From the NCBI GenBank assembly GCA_910578735.1, contig CAJTSQ010000010.1, positions 5,211-69,210 on the forward strand: a DNA stretch of 64,000 bases. The letters run 5' to 3'. The notes under the pieces were generated by a model. The model worked only from the letters and a program-made list of their open reading frames with translations, was not told the DNA's origin and did not search any database. The DNA is from an uncultured Oscillospiraceae bacterium. GTDB taxonomy: Bacteria; Bacillota; Clostridia; Oscillospirales; Oscillospiraceae. A program made the position numbers and the translations under genes. Below, piece after piece: positions 48,315-55,607 of the stretch (its first letter is position 1; each line of letters opens with the position of its first letter).

Positions 48315-49343
48315 ATGGAAAAGCTGATTACCTTCGCCGTCCCCTGCTACAACTCGGCGGCGTATATGGAGCACTGTGTGGACACCCTGCTCCAGGGCGG
48401 GGACGACATTGAGATCATTCTGGTGGACGACGGCTCTACCAAGGACGACACCCCCGCCATCTGCGACCGGTACGCCGAGCAGTACCCCGACATCGTCCGG
48501 GCCATCCACCAGGAGAACGGCGGCCACGGCGAGGGGGTGAACCAGGGCATCCGCAACGCCCGGGGCATCTACTACAAGGTGGTGGACTCCGACGACTGGG
48601 TGGACACGGACGCCCTCCGCCAGGTTTTGGACAAGCTGCGCCAGTTCACCCGGGACGGCAAGCCCATCGACCTGATGATTGCCAACTATGTCTACGAACA
48701 CGTGGAGGACAACACCCAGAGACCGGTGAACTACCGCAACGTGTTCCCGGTGGGGCGGGTGTTCAACTGGAGGCACATCGGCCGGTTCAGGCCCTCCCAG
48801 TATCTGCTGATGCACAGCGTGATCTACCGCACCCAGATTCTTCGGGACGGCGGACTGGAGCTGCCCAAGCACACCTTCTATGTGGACAATATCTTTGTCT
48901 ATCAGCCGCTGCCCCATGTGCGCAATATCTATTACATGGACGTGGATCTGTACCGCTACTTTATCGGCCGGGCGGACCAGAGTGTGAACGAGAGCGTGAT
49001 GATCGGCCGGGTGGACCAGCAGCTGCGGGTGACCTACCACATGATTGACTGCTGGAATCTGCGCTTTGTGTCCAAACAGAACAAAAAGCTGGGCAGATAT
49101 ATGTTCAACTACCTGGCCATGATGATGGCCATCTCCTCCATCTTCCTCACCATGGACGGCAGCCCGGAGGCCCTGGGGAAGAAGACCCAGCTGTGGGAGT
49201 ATCTGCGGACGGTGGACAAGGGGCTGTACCACCGGATGAAATACTTTGCCGTCCCCGCCGCCACCAACCTGCCCAACGCCCCGGGGCGGAGGATGTCTAT
49301 CGGGCTGTACCGGATTGCGCGGAAAATTTATAAGTTCAACTAG
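48315..49343 (+). CDS. Family 2 glycosyltransferase
   Basis: The 342 residues have the GT-A core (FAVPCYNSAAYMEHCVDTLL, IILVDDGSTKDDT, and the metal-binding VVDSDDWVD). The C-terminal half is helical without clear membrane segments. As it follows glf in one unit, it may transfer galactofuranose, but acceptor and donor are not shown by the sequence. GGAGAG precedes the ATG. Confidence 0.88.
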   Translation: MEKLITFAVPCYNSAAYMEHCVDTLLQGGDDIEIILVDDGSTKDDTPAICDRYAEQYPDIVRAIHQENGGHGEGVNQGIRNARGIYYKVVDSDDWVDTDALRQVLDKLRQFTRDGKPIDLMIANYVYEHVEDNTQRPVNYRNVFPVGRVFNWRHIGRFRPSQYLLMHSVIYRTQILRDGGLELPKHTFYVDNIFVYQPLPHVRNIYYMDVDLYRYFIGRADQSVNESVMIGRVDQQLRVTYHMIDCWNLRFVSKQNKKLGRYMFNYLAMMMAISSIFLTMDGSPEALGKKTQLWEYLRTVDKGLYHRMKYFAVPAATNLPNAPGRRMSIGLYRIARKIYKFN

Positions 49344-49597
49344 AGCCGCCCCAGCGTCAGGCCGATGGAGATGCCGGACAGGAGGAGGGGCTGCTCCCGG
49401 TAAGCGTGGATGTTGTTCAGCTCCATCTCCAGGGTTTCAATCTGCTCCTCCGCCTCCGGGTTCAGGGCGCTGAGTGCTTTGGTGATCTGATTGGCCCGGA
49501 ACCGCGCCGACTGAGTTTTTGGGATGTTTTCCCGCAGGAGGCGGGACACCAGATTTTCTTCTGCGTATTGAGCGAGAACTTCCAGTAAAGTTTCCAT
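49340..49597 (-). CDS. Small helical protein of unknown function
   Basis: The 85 residues are mainly charged helix (ENIPKTQSARFRANQITKAL, LNPEAEEQIETLEMELNN) with a hydrophobic end (LLLSGISIGLTLGRL). It resembles small phage- or Clostridia-associated proteins that are often beside XRE regulators, but I do not recognise the family with certainty. AAGGAGG precedes the ATG. It is divergent from the XRE gene and shares its palindromic operators. Confidence 0.7.
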   Translation of the reverse strand: METLLEVLAQYAEENLVSRLLRENIPKTQSARFRANQITKALSALNPEAEEQIETLEMELNNIHAYREQPLLLSGISIGLTLGRL

Positions 49598-49613
49598 TGT
49601 GATTCCTCCTTAT

Positions 49614-49629
49614 TTGCACGTCTGTGCAA
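49614..49629. promoter_or_regulatory. XRE operator 1
   Basis: TTGCAC and GTGCAA form an inverted repeat with a 4-bp spacer (GTCT). It lies 34 bp (centre to centre) from operator 2, between the divergent genes; TTGCAC also serves as a -35 for the plus-strand gene (TATATT 18 bp on). Confidence 0.75.
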
Positions 49630-49647
49630 TTCTGTAGTATATTATAA

Positions 49648-49663
49648 TTGCACAGCTGTGCAA
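49648..49663. promoter_or_regulatory. XRE operator 2
   Basis: TTGCACAGCTGTGCAA is a perfect 16-bp palindrome. On the minus strand its TTGCAC is a -35 with TATACT 16 bp on, so binding would block the promoter of the 85-residue protein gene. Confidence 0.8.
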
Positions 49664-49685
49664 AGTCAAGAGGGGTGAAGTAATT

Positions 49686-49895
49686 TTGTCAATTTTTTCT
49701 GAAAGGCTTCTTTCTCTGAGGCATCAAAACGGACTGTCGCAGAAAGAGTGCGCAAAAAGTCTTCGGATCAGCCCTCGTGCCTGTGCATACTATGAAGCGG
49801 GCGAGCGGGAACCCCAGCTGTCCGTCCTGATCCGCATGGCCGACTTCTACGGTGTCTCCCTGGACTACCTGGCCGGGCGGACGGATGAGCCCTGA
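49686..49895 (+). CDS. Small XRE-family HTH regulator
   Basis: The 69 residues are a compact Cro/CI helix-turn-helix (LLSLRHQNGLSQKECAKSLR, then YEAGEREPQLSVLIRMADFY) ending with DYLAGRTDEP. Translation likely starts at TTG with AGGGGTG upstream. It probably binds the two palindromes in front of it and controls itself and the divergent small gene. Confidence 0.85.
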   Translation: MSIFSERLLSLRHQNGLSQKECAKSLRISPRACAYYEAGEREPQLSVLIRMADFYGVSLDYLAGRTDEP

Positions 49896-49904
49896 CCCCC
49901 GCAG

Positions 49905-49941
49905 CGCCAAAAGCCTCCTTTGGCAAAGGAGGCTTTTGGCG
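49905..49941 (+). terminator. Hairpin after the XRE gene
   Basis: An 18-bp near-perfect stem (CGCCAAAAGCCTCCTTTG with CAAAGGAGGCTTTTGGCG) with A- and T-runs inside the stem lies just behind the stop codon. Confidence 0.75.
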
Positions 49942-50011
49942 TGCGATCCTGAAGGCTGTACTGCCGAACGAAAACAGGCATTAATTTTGAGGTAATGAGG
50001 ATGTGGGAAGC

Positions 50012-50824
50012 ATGGACGAACAGAAGAAGTTCTATCTGAAATGGCCTTGGAACTGGGTGGTCTGCGGTGTGTTTGTGGTTGGGGCCGGGTACTTCATCGG
50101 CTATCTGTGGAGCGCCCTGCTGGCCGCCCTCTTTCTGTGGCTGCAAAAAAAGCGGCATCCGGGGGAGGTTCCCCAGGGGGGCTACTGCCTGGACCGGACC
50201 CGGAAGCGGCTGGCCAGGCTGGTGTGGTCGGCGCTGTATCTCTTCCTCGCCGCCGGCTGCGGCGTGGTGTTCTTTATGGGACTGGGGGAGGACAAGTCCG
50301 CCTGGGGCCTCAAGGACTGGGCGATTGAGATTGTCAGCGGCGGCGGCTTTGCCATCTTTGTCCTGTGCTGCCTGTATGAGACCTATACCGATTTGCGGGA
50401 CGCCTTCTTTCCCGCCAAAAGCCGGCTGGCCCGGTCCATCCGGTCCCAGCTGCCCTACCCGGACGAGGCCCCGCCGGTGGAGGAGCTCTTCGCTATGGTG
50501 GACCGGGACATTCAGGAAAACGGCCAGTGGTTCGGCCGGGTGGCCATCGGGGAGGAGTGGGTGTTCGGCGATGATGTCTCCGCCATCTCCCGCATCCGGG
50601 GGGTCTTCCCCCGGGATGAGATCGAGGTGCACTACAACAATGGCCGCCGGCAGTCCACCCGGATCATTGAGCTGTACATCGTGGACGACCGGGGACAGGT
50701 TCAGTCCACCAGCCTGCGCAAGCCCGGCGACCTGCAGGCCGCTGTGGACTGCCTGCGCCAGCGGGTCCCCGGGGCCCGCTTCGCCGATTACAGCGATATG
50801 GGCAGCATGGCCCGCCAGGAGTGA
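50012..50824 (+). CDS. Membrane protein of unknown function
   Basis: The 270 residues have four hydrophobic segments in the first half (WVVCGVFVVGAGYFIGYLW and following; VWSALYLFLAAGCGVVFFMG; IVSGGGFAIFVLCCLYE) and a soluble C-terminal half (about 130-270) without a known motif (WFGRVAIGEEWVFGDDVS, VHYNNGRRQSTRIIELYIVDD). ATG 50012 is chosen over GTG 50003 because of GAGG at better spacing. A terminator follows. No function can be given. Confidence 0.75.
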   Translation: MDEQKKFYLKWPWNWVVCGVFVVGAGYFIGYLWSALLAALFLWLQKKRHPGEVPQGGYCLDRTRKRLARLVWSALYLFLAAGCGVVFFMGLGEDKSAWGLKDWAIEIVSGGGFAIFVLCCLYETYTDLRDAFFPAKSRLARSIRSQLPYPDEAPPVEELFAMVDRDIQENGQWFGRVAIGEEWVFGDDVSAISRIRGVFPRDEIEVHYNNGRRQSTRIIELYIVDDRGQVQSTSLRKPGDLQAAVDCLRQRVPGARFADYSDMGSMARQE

Positions 50825-50849
50825 CAGCCCGGAAAGGGCTGTCTTTTTT
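50823..50849 (+). terminator. Terminator of the membrane protein gene
   Basis: A GACAGCCC / GGGCTGTC stem is followed by seven T residues. Confidence 0.92.
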
Positions 50850-50854
50850 TGCCC

Positions 50855-50883
50855 TTGACATACCTAGAGAAACAAGGTATAAT
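50855..50883 (+). promoter_or_regulatory. Promoter of the PadR operon
   Basis: A consensus TTGACA and TATAAT pair with a 17-bp spacer. The spacer and the region after -10 carry the operator repeats. Confidence 0.88.
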
Positions 50884-50903
50884 ATACCTAGAACAACGAG
50901 GTA
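50861..50903. promoter_or_regulatory. Tandem PadR operators
   Basis: Two 19-bp imperfect palindromes of the form TACCTAGA(N)AGGTA lie at 50861-50879 and 50885-50903, 24 bp apart. The first fills the promoter spacer, the second covers the transcription start. They are most likely bound by the PadR protein encoded next. Confidence 0.75.
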
Positions 50904-50994
50904 ATCCTTTGGCCAAGACAGGAAAACATTTCGTCCGCCTTTTCAAAGGCGGCGGGGTCCGGGGCAGGACTCCGGGACAGAAAGGATGGTAAAC

Positions 50995-51339
50995 ATGAAA
51001 TTTGACAAGGGCCTGATGGCGGGGAGCGGGACGATGCTGGTGCTGGCGCTGCTGGAGGGGGGCGACATGTACGGCTACCAGATGATCGAGGAGCTGGCCC
51101 GGCGGTCCAATGACCTGTTCCAGATGAAGGAGGGCACCCTGTACCCGATCCTCCACGCCCTGGAGAAGGACAAGTGTCTGTCCTCCTACCAGCGGGAGGC
51201 CCCCACCGGCCGGATGCGGAAGTACTACAAGCTCACCCGCAAGGGGAAGCAGCTGCTGGACGACAAGCGGGCGGAGTGGGCGGCGTTCCACCGGGGGGTG
51301 GACAGCGTGCTGTCCGGCGGGGCCAGCGCCCTGGCGTGA
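50995..51339 (+). CDS. PadR-family transcriptional regulator
   Basis: The 114 residues form a winged helix typical of PadR (LLEGGDMYGYQMIEELAR, KEGTLYPILHALEKDK, RKYYKLTRKGKQLL) with a short C-terminal helix. PadR regulators repress detoxification or stress operons, often followed by HAAS-domain proteins as here. ATG 50995 is preferred over ATG 50986, which touches the ribosome binding site AAAGGA. The stop is 13 nt before the next gene. Confidence 0.94.
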   Translation: MKFDKGLMAGSGTMLVLALLEGGDMYGYQMIEELARRSNDLFQMKEGTLYPILHALEKDKCLSSYQREAPTGRMRKYYKLTRKGKQLLDDKRAEWAAFHRGVDSVLSGGASALA

Positions 51340-51352
51340 GGAGGCCTTCCGT

Positions 51353-52156
51353 ATGAGAGAGAACATGGCGCTGCTGCGCTGGCTGGAGACGGCTACCTCG
51401 GGCATCCGCTTCGGGCCTGACCGCCTGGCTGTCCGGGCGGAGCTGTATGCGCACCTGGAGGACAAGACGCTGGACCTGATCCGGGTTTTCCCCGGCATGG
51501 ACCCGGACGAGGCCCGGGACCGGGCCCTGGCGGGGATGGGGGATGCGGAGGAGCTGAAAACAGAGCTGGCCAGGATCCACCGGCCCTGGCTGGGGTACCT
51601 GTGGCAGGCCAGCCGGTGGCTGCTGTGGGCCATGAGTGCCCTGTGCCTGGTCCTGCTGATCAACTGCTTCTTTGACGGCACGGTGAGCGGCCTGTCCAGC
51701 GGGCTGAAGAGCGGCGCCCAGGTCCAGGCGCTGGATCGGGAGCTGTTCGGAGACGAAGCGCCCTCCTGGGAGGGGGTGCGCCTGGCCCTCTGCGCCCCGG
51801 GGGCGGAGGCCCGGATGGGCGGCGGGACCATCTCCGTTCCCGCTGCCGCCTGGTGGCTGGAGGAGGGGGAGGACGTCCTCTACCTCCAGGTCCGCATCAC
51901 CTGGGACCGGCCCTGGGAGGTGGAAAAGGCGGTCGTCTGGCACGTTCAGGTCCGGGACGGGGAAGATGTTTTGGACAGCATCGCCGCGCCTTGGAGCGGC
52001 AACAGCGTTCTGCGGGGCTGGAACTGGGCCCAGCGCACCATCCGCCTGCCCGGTGCGTCCAGAGGGACGGAAGAAGTCCAGGTGGTCTATCTGCCTGGAG
52101 TCCCCGGGGTGGGCCCCGCGCTGACCGTGGACCTGAGTCAGGAGGTGGAACCGTGA
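51353..52156 (+). CDS. HAAS-domain membrane protein (copy A1)
   Basis: The 267 residues start with a HAAS-type helical domain (RFGPDRLAVRAELYAHLEDK, DEARDRALAGMGDAEEL, about residues 16-70), then one membrane helix (LLWAMSALCLVLLINCFF) and an extracellular beta-rich part. HAAS domains are typical partners of PadR regulators and act in signalling across the membrane. The stop overlaps the GTG of the next gene (GTGA). It is a paralogue of the gene at 52899. Confidence 0.8.
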   Translation: MRENMALLRWLETATSGIRFGPDRLAVRAELYAHLEDKTLDLIRVFPGMDPDEARDRALAGMGDAEELKTELARIHRPWLGYLWQASRWLLWAMSALCLVLLINCFFDGTVSGLSSGLKSGAQVQALDRELFGDEAPSWEGVRLALCAPGAEARMGGGTISVPAAAWWLEEGEDVLYLQVRITWDRPWEVEKAVVWHVQVRDGEDVLDSIAAPWSGNSVLRGWNWAQRTIRLPGASRGTEEVQVVYLPGVPGVGPALTVDLSQEVEP

Positions 52157-52869
52157 AAAGAACATGGAAGCTGTCCCGGGGACAGAGGGTGGTCCGGAAT
52201 CTGGCCGCCGCGCTCCTGCTGCTGGCGCTGGCCCTGGTTTTGGCGGGCTGGCCCGAGTGGATGGGCCTCTGGGCCTTCCGTCAGCTGGAGGCCAGCTATC
52301 TGCTGACCCCCTCCCGGGTGATCTGTGTGAACCGAGCCTATGACAAGAGCTGGGCCGCCTACCTGACCGAAGGGGAGGACTGGATTACGGTGGGGAGAGC
52401 TACCGCCGTGGAGTTTGAGGGTCTGCCCTTTCACCGGGCGGTGCCCGGCATCAACCACATACTGCCCAAGGAGGGCATCGCGGTGGCTGCCCTCCCCGGC
52501 CCCAATGAGGAGAGGGGCATGACGGTGGCCGTGTGGGGCGCGCCTCCGGAGGCGGTGTCCGGCACGCTGGAGGTGGACCTGATTGGGGTGGACGGCATCT
52601 TTTGGGAGTGCCCCCAGAAGGAGACCTTTTCCGCCCAGGGGGAGCGGCGGGAGGACGGCTGGATGCTTTTTCAGCTGGCCGGCCACCCGGAGGGGCACGG
52701 CGGACAGATGCACTGCGCCATGAGCTGCCTTTGGGACTGGGACGCCCGGAGGGTCTACGGCTTTGTGGGGGAGCACCCCTACCGGCTGACCCTGACCGAC
52801 GTCCGGGGAGGGGAGGTCCTGGCGCAGAGCGGTACCCTTCCGCCCAACCAGTGCCTGACCGGGCGGTAA
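52153..52869 (+). CDS. Membrane-anchored protein of unknown function (copy B1)
   Basis: The 238 residues have one N-terminal membrane helix (LAAALLLLALALVLAGW) and an extracellular part with aromatic-rich beta motifs (YLLTPSRVICVN, EGEDWITVGRATAVEF). It starts at GTG, coupled to the HAAS gene. It is similar in layout to the gene at 53747 (TM, FRxLE, LxxGEDW), so the pair looks duplicated. No function is recognised. Confidence 0.75.
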   Translation: MKRTWKLSRGQRVVRNLAAALLLLALALVLAGWPEWMGLWAFRQLEASYLLTPSRVICVNRAYDKSWAAYLTEGEDWITVGRATAVEFEGLPFHRAVPGINHILPKEGIAVAALPGPNEERGMTVAVWGAPPEAVSGTLEVDLIGVDGIFWECPQKETFSAQGERREDGWMLFQLAGHPEGHGGQMHCAMSCLWDWDARRVYGFVGEHPYRLTLTDVRGGEVLAQSGTLPPNQCLTGR

Positions 52870-52898
52870 CAAGGAAAATACATGAGGAGGTAAGGACT

Positions 52899-53750
52899 AT
52901 GGGGACAGGGGACTGGCTGGACCGGGCGGTATCCGGCATCCGCTTTGGCCCGGACCGAGCGGCGGTGCGGGCGGAGCTGAGTGCCCACCTGGAGGACAAA
53001 TCCGCCGATCTCCAGCGTATTTTTCCCGATATCCCCCTGGATGAGGCCCAGGACCGGGCCCTGTCCGCCATGGGGGATCCGGAGGAACTGAAGGCGGAGC
53101 TGGCCAGGGTCCACCGGCCCTGGCTGGGCTGGCTGTGGTACACCTGCCGGGGGATGCTGCTGGCTGCTGCGGCGGCGTGGCTGATCTTCGCCGGACTGCC
53201 CGCCTTGATGGGCGGCGGCGAAGATGTGCGGAGCTATTACTATGACAGCTGGTATCGGGGCGTCCAGCCCGGCGAGTGGGCCCCGCCCGCTCCGGTGGAG
53301 GCGGGGGGCTTTACCCTGGAGATTACCCGGGCCTCCCGGTGGGAGGAGACCATCCTGGACCTGGGGGTCTCGGAGGAGGAGCGGTGGGGGTGGGAGAGCG
53401 CCTCCATGACCCTGCGGATCACCGCCCGCCTCCCCTGGGAACGGCCCCCGGAGACCGTCCACAGCCTGGAGCAGTGGATGACGGCAGCGGACAGCGGAGG
53501 ACGGAAATTCTCCTTCCGCCCGGACCCGGAGGCGGAATTTTTCAGCGACCAGCCCCTTCAGGGGACGGAGACGGGGCTGTGCTGGCGGGAGTATGAGCTG
53601 ATCTGCCGGGACATCACCCCGGGGGCGGAGTGGATTGAGCTGCGCTATGACTTTGGCGGCAATGCCTTCACCCTTCGGGCGGATATCCCGGAGCGGAGCA
53701 GCTATGGCAGCAGCCGGGTTTTGAGCGGGACGGAGGAGGGGACGGCATGA
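52899..53750 (+). CDS. HAAS-domain membrane protein (copy A2)
   Basis: This 283-residue paralogue of A1 repeats its first 70 residues almost exactly in pattern (SGIRFGPDRAAVRAELSAHLEDK; DEAQDRALSAMGDPEELKAELARVHRPW), then one membrane helix (MLLAAAAAWLIFAGLPALM) and a beta-rich extracellular part that is not similar in detail. AGGAGG precedes the ATG. The stop overlaps the start of B2 (ATGA). Confidence 0.8.
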   Translation: MGTGDWLDRAVSGIRFGPDRAAVRAELSAHLEDKSADLQRIFPDIPLDEAQDRALSAMGDPEELKAELARVHRPWLGWLWYTCRGMLLAAAAAWLIFAGLPALMGGGEDVRSYYYDSWYRGVQPGEWAPPAPVEAGGFTLEITRASRWEETILDLGVSEEERWGWESASMTLRITARLPWERPPETVHSLEQWMTAADSGGRKFSFRPDPEAEFFSDQPLQGTETGLCWREYELICRDITPGAEWIELRYDFGGNAFTLRADIPERSSYGSSRVLSGTEEGTA

Positions 53751-54493
53751 GAGAAAGGTGGAACCGGGCGCGCCTGCGCCTGAACGGCCTGCTCACCCGG
53801 CGGCGGCGGATCGTCCTGGACCTGCTGCTGACGGCGGCAGTGCTGGGGCTGACCTGGGCCTGGTCGGGCTGGCCCCTGCCCGGAGAGGCCGCCTTCCGGC
53901 GCCTGGAGCGGCAGAACTTCCTCAGCCCTGGAGAAATTGTTTTCCACCAGCCCGGCGGCCGGGATTTTTCCGGGGCCGGCCGGCTGGCCAAGGAGATTTA
54001 TATCAGTCTGGGGGAGGACTGGGCAGCGGTGGGCTATCTGGACAACCAGGGGGACTACCGCTATATGAAGCCCGTGGGGCCAGGGACCTACACCATGGTC
54101 CCGGTAGAGGCCCAGTGGATGGAGCTGTGGGCCCTGGAGCCCGGCCCGGTGGTGGTGCCGCTGCTCTTTCCCGTCCGGGATCCGGAGGGGACGGATGCCC
54201 TGGGCTGGGGGGCGGCCGCCCTCCGCCTGCCCGCCGAGACCGCCGGAGGGGTACTGCGCCTCACCGACCGGGAGGGGCGGGAGCATGTTCTCACCGGGGC
54301 GCGCTGCGAGGAGGGCGCTCTGTGGTTCTGGGAGGTGAACGACAGGGAGAAGCAGTACTACGAAGGGACGAACCTGTATGTGCTGGGCCCGCCCTGGATG
54401 CCCGGGCTGGACTACTCCTTGGAGCTGTATGACGAGGCGGGAGAGGCCGTGGCCCGGCTGGACGGGACGGTCCTTCAGGAGAGAGAAGGCTAG
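53747..54493 (+). CDS. Membrane-anchored protein of unknown function (copy B2)
   Basis: The 248 residues begin with a basic stretch and a membrane helix (LDLLLTAAVLGLTWAWSGW), followed by FRRLERQNFLSPGEIVF and ISLGEDWAAVGYLDNQ, which parallel B1 (FRQLEASYLLTPSRVI; LTEGEDWITVG). It closes the five-gene PadR operon. No known domain. Confidence 0.75.
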   Translation: MRERWNRARLRLNGLLTRRRRIVLDLLLTAAVLGLTWAWSGWPLPGEAAFRRLERQNFLSPGEIVFHQPGGRDFSGAGRLAKEIYISLGEDWAAVGYLDNQGDYRYMKPVGPGTYTMVPVEAQWMELWALEPGPVVVPLLFPVRDPEGTDALGWGAAALRLPAETAGGVLRLTDREGREHVLTGARCEEGALWFWEVNDREKQYYEGTNLYVLGPPWMPGLDYSLELYDEAGEAVARLDGTVLQEREG

Positions 54494-54504
54494 TCTATAT
54501 GAAA

Positions 54505-54532
54505 AACGGCCCTGTGCTTTCACAGGGCCGTT
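54505..54532. terminator. Bidirectional terminator
   Basis: A 12-bp stem (AACGGCCCTGTG with CACAGGGCCGTT) lies between convergent genes; the minus strand has a T-run after it. Confidence 0.85.
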
Positions 54533-54550
54533 CCGTTTGCGGGGGCGGAA

Positions 54551-55585
54551 TCAGCGTTTCTTCTTTCGGCTGGCGAAGTTGCTCTGCGCAATGAAGCTGA
54601 CCAGGTAGAGCAGGCACTCCACCACAATCTTCATAACGGCGGCGGGCAGGCTCAGCACATCCACCAGCAGGAACATCAGCCCCGTGTTGAGGGCCAGCAC
54701 GCACAGGGCCAGCTTCAGGTAGTTCCAGGCGGTGTAGCTGGTCCCGCCGGCCTTGAAGACAAGGCTGCGGTTGACCAGAAAGTTTACCGTGGCGCTAAAA
54801 ATCCGGGCGAGTACGGTAGCGGGGACAGTGACATGGAACAGCAGGTAGTACAGCGCATTGAAGGCGGCGTAGTCCAGCGCAAAGGAGAGCAGGGAGGAGA
54901 GAAGAAATTTGGGCAGGTCCCGGAACAGAATGCGGTAGATTTTTATCCCGTCCGCCAGGGGGCGGAAGTGGGAGGACTGGTTTTGGTCCAAGTAGATGGT
55001 CTGGATGGGAATTTCCAGAATGCCGTCGGGGAAGAGCAGCCGACTGTTGAGCAGCATCTCCATCTCATACTCATACCGATCCCCGGCCAGCTCCAGCAGG
55101 GCAGGCATACTGTCCGGGGTGAGGGGGATGCCTCGCAGGCCGGTCTGGGTGTCTTGCAGGCTGATGCCGTGGAGAATGCGGAAAAGCTTTTGGGTGATGG
55201 AGTTCCCCGCCCGGGAGCGGGGGACCATCTGTGCGATGTCCCGGGCTCCCATCACCAGTTGAGAGGGGTGTTCTGCCAGCGCCTGGGCGATGCGGCAGAT
55301 GTCGTCGATTGAGTGCTGGCCGTCAGCGTCAGCAGTGATGACGGCTTGGAACCCCTCCCGGGCCATATGGGCGATGCCCGTCTTCAGGGCCCGGCCCTTG
55401 CCGCAGTTCTGGGGGTGGCGGAGGACGGGAACCCCCATCTGCTCCAGCTGCTGAAACAATGAAAGATTGACCGTACTGCCGTCGTTGACGACCAGTACGT
55501 CCAGGCCGCGGTTCTGGGTACCCAGAACCAGGTCTATCAGCCGGTGATCCGGCTGATAGACCGGAATCAATACTCCGCAACGCAT
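54551..55585 (-). CDS. Family 2 glycosyltransferase fused to a GtrA-type membrane domain
   Basis: The first 220 residues are a polyprenyl-phosphate-sugar-synthase-like GT2 domain (VLIPVYQPDHRLIDLVL, VLVVNDGST, ADADGQHSIDDI). The last 120 residues form four membrane segments of the GtrA type (FALDYAAFNALYYLLF, NFLVNRSLVFKAGG). Such fusions make and flip lipid-linked sugars for surface glycans. It lies 22 nt behind the large membrane protein gene, so the two likely work as synthase and transferase. Confidence 0.88.
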   Translation of the reverse strand: MRCGVLIPVYQPDHRLIDLVLGTQNRGLDVLVVNDGSTVNLSLFQQLEQMGVPVLRHPQNCGKGRALKTGIAHMAREGFQAVITADADGQHSIDDICRIAQALAEHPSQLVMGARDIAQMVPRSRAGNSITQKLFRILHGISLQDTQTGLRGIPLTPDSMPALLELAGDRYEYEMEMLLNSRLLFPDGILEIPIQTIYLDQNQSSHFRPLADGIKIYRILFRDLPKFLLSSLLSFALDYAAFNALYYLLFHVTVPATVLARIFSATVNFLVNRSLVFKAGGTSYTAWNYLKLALCVLALNTGLMFLLVDVLSLPAAVMKIVVECLLYLVSFIAQSNFASRKKKR

Positions 55586-55607
55586 GATAAATCATCTCCT
55601 GTTCCGA

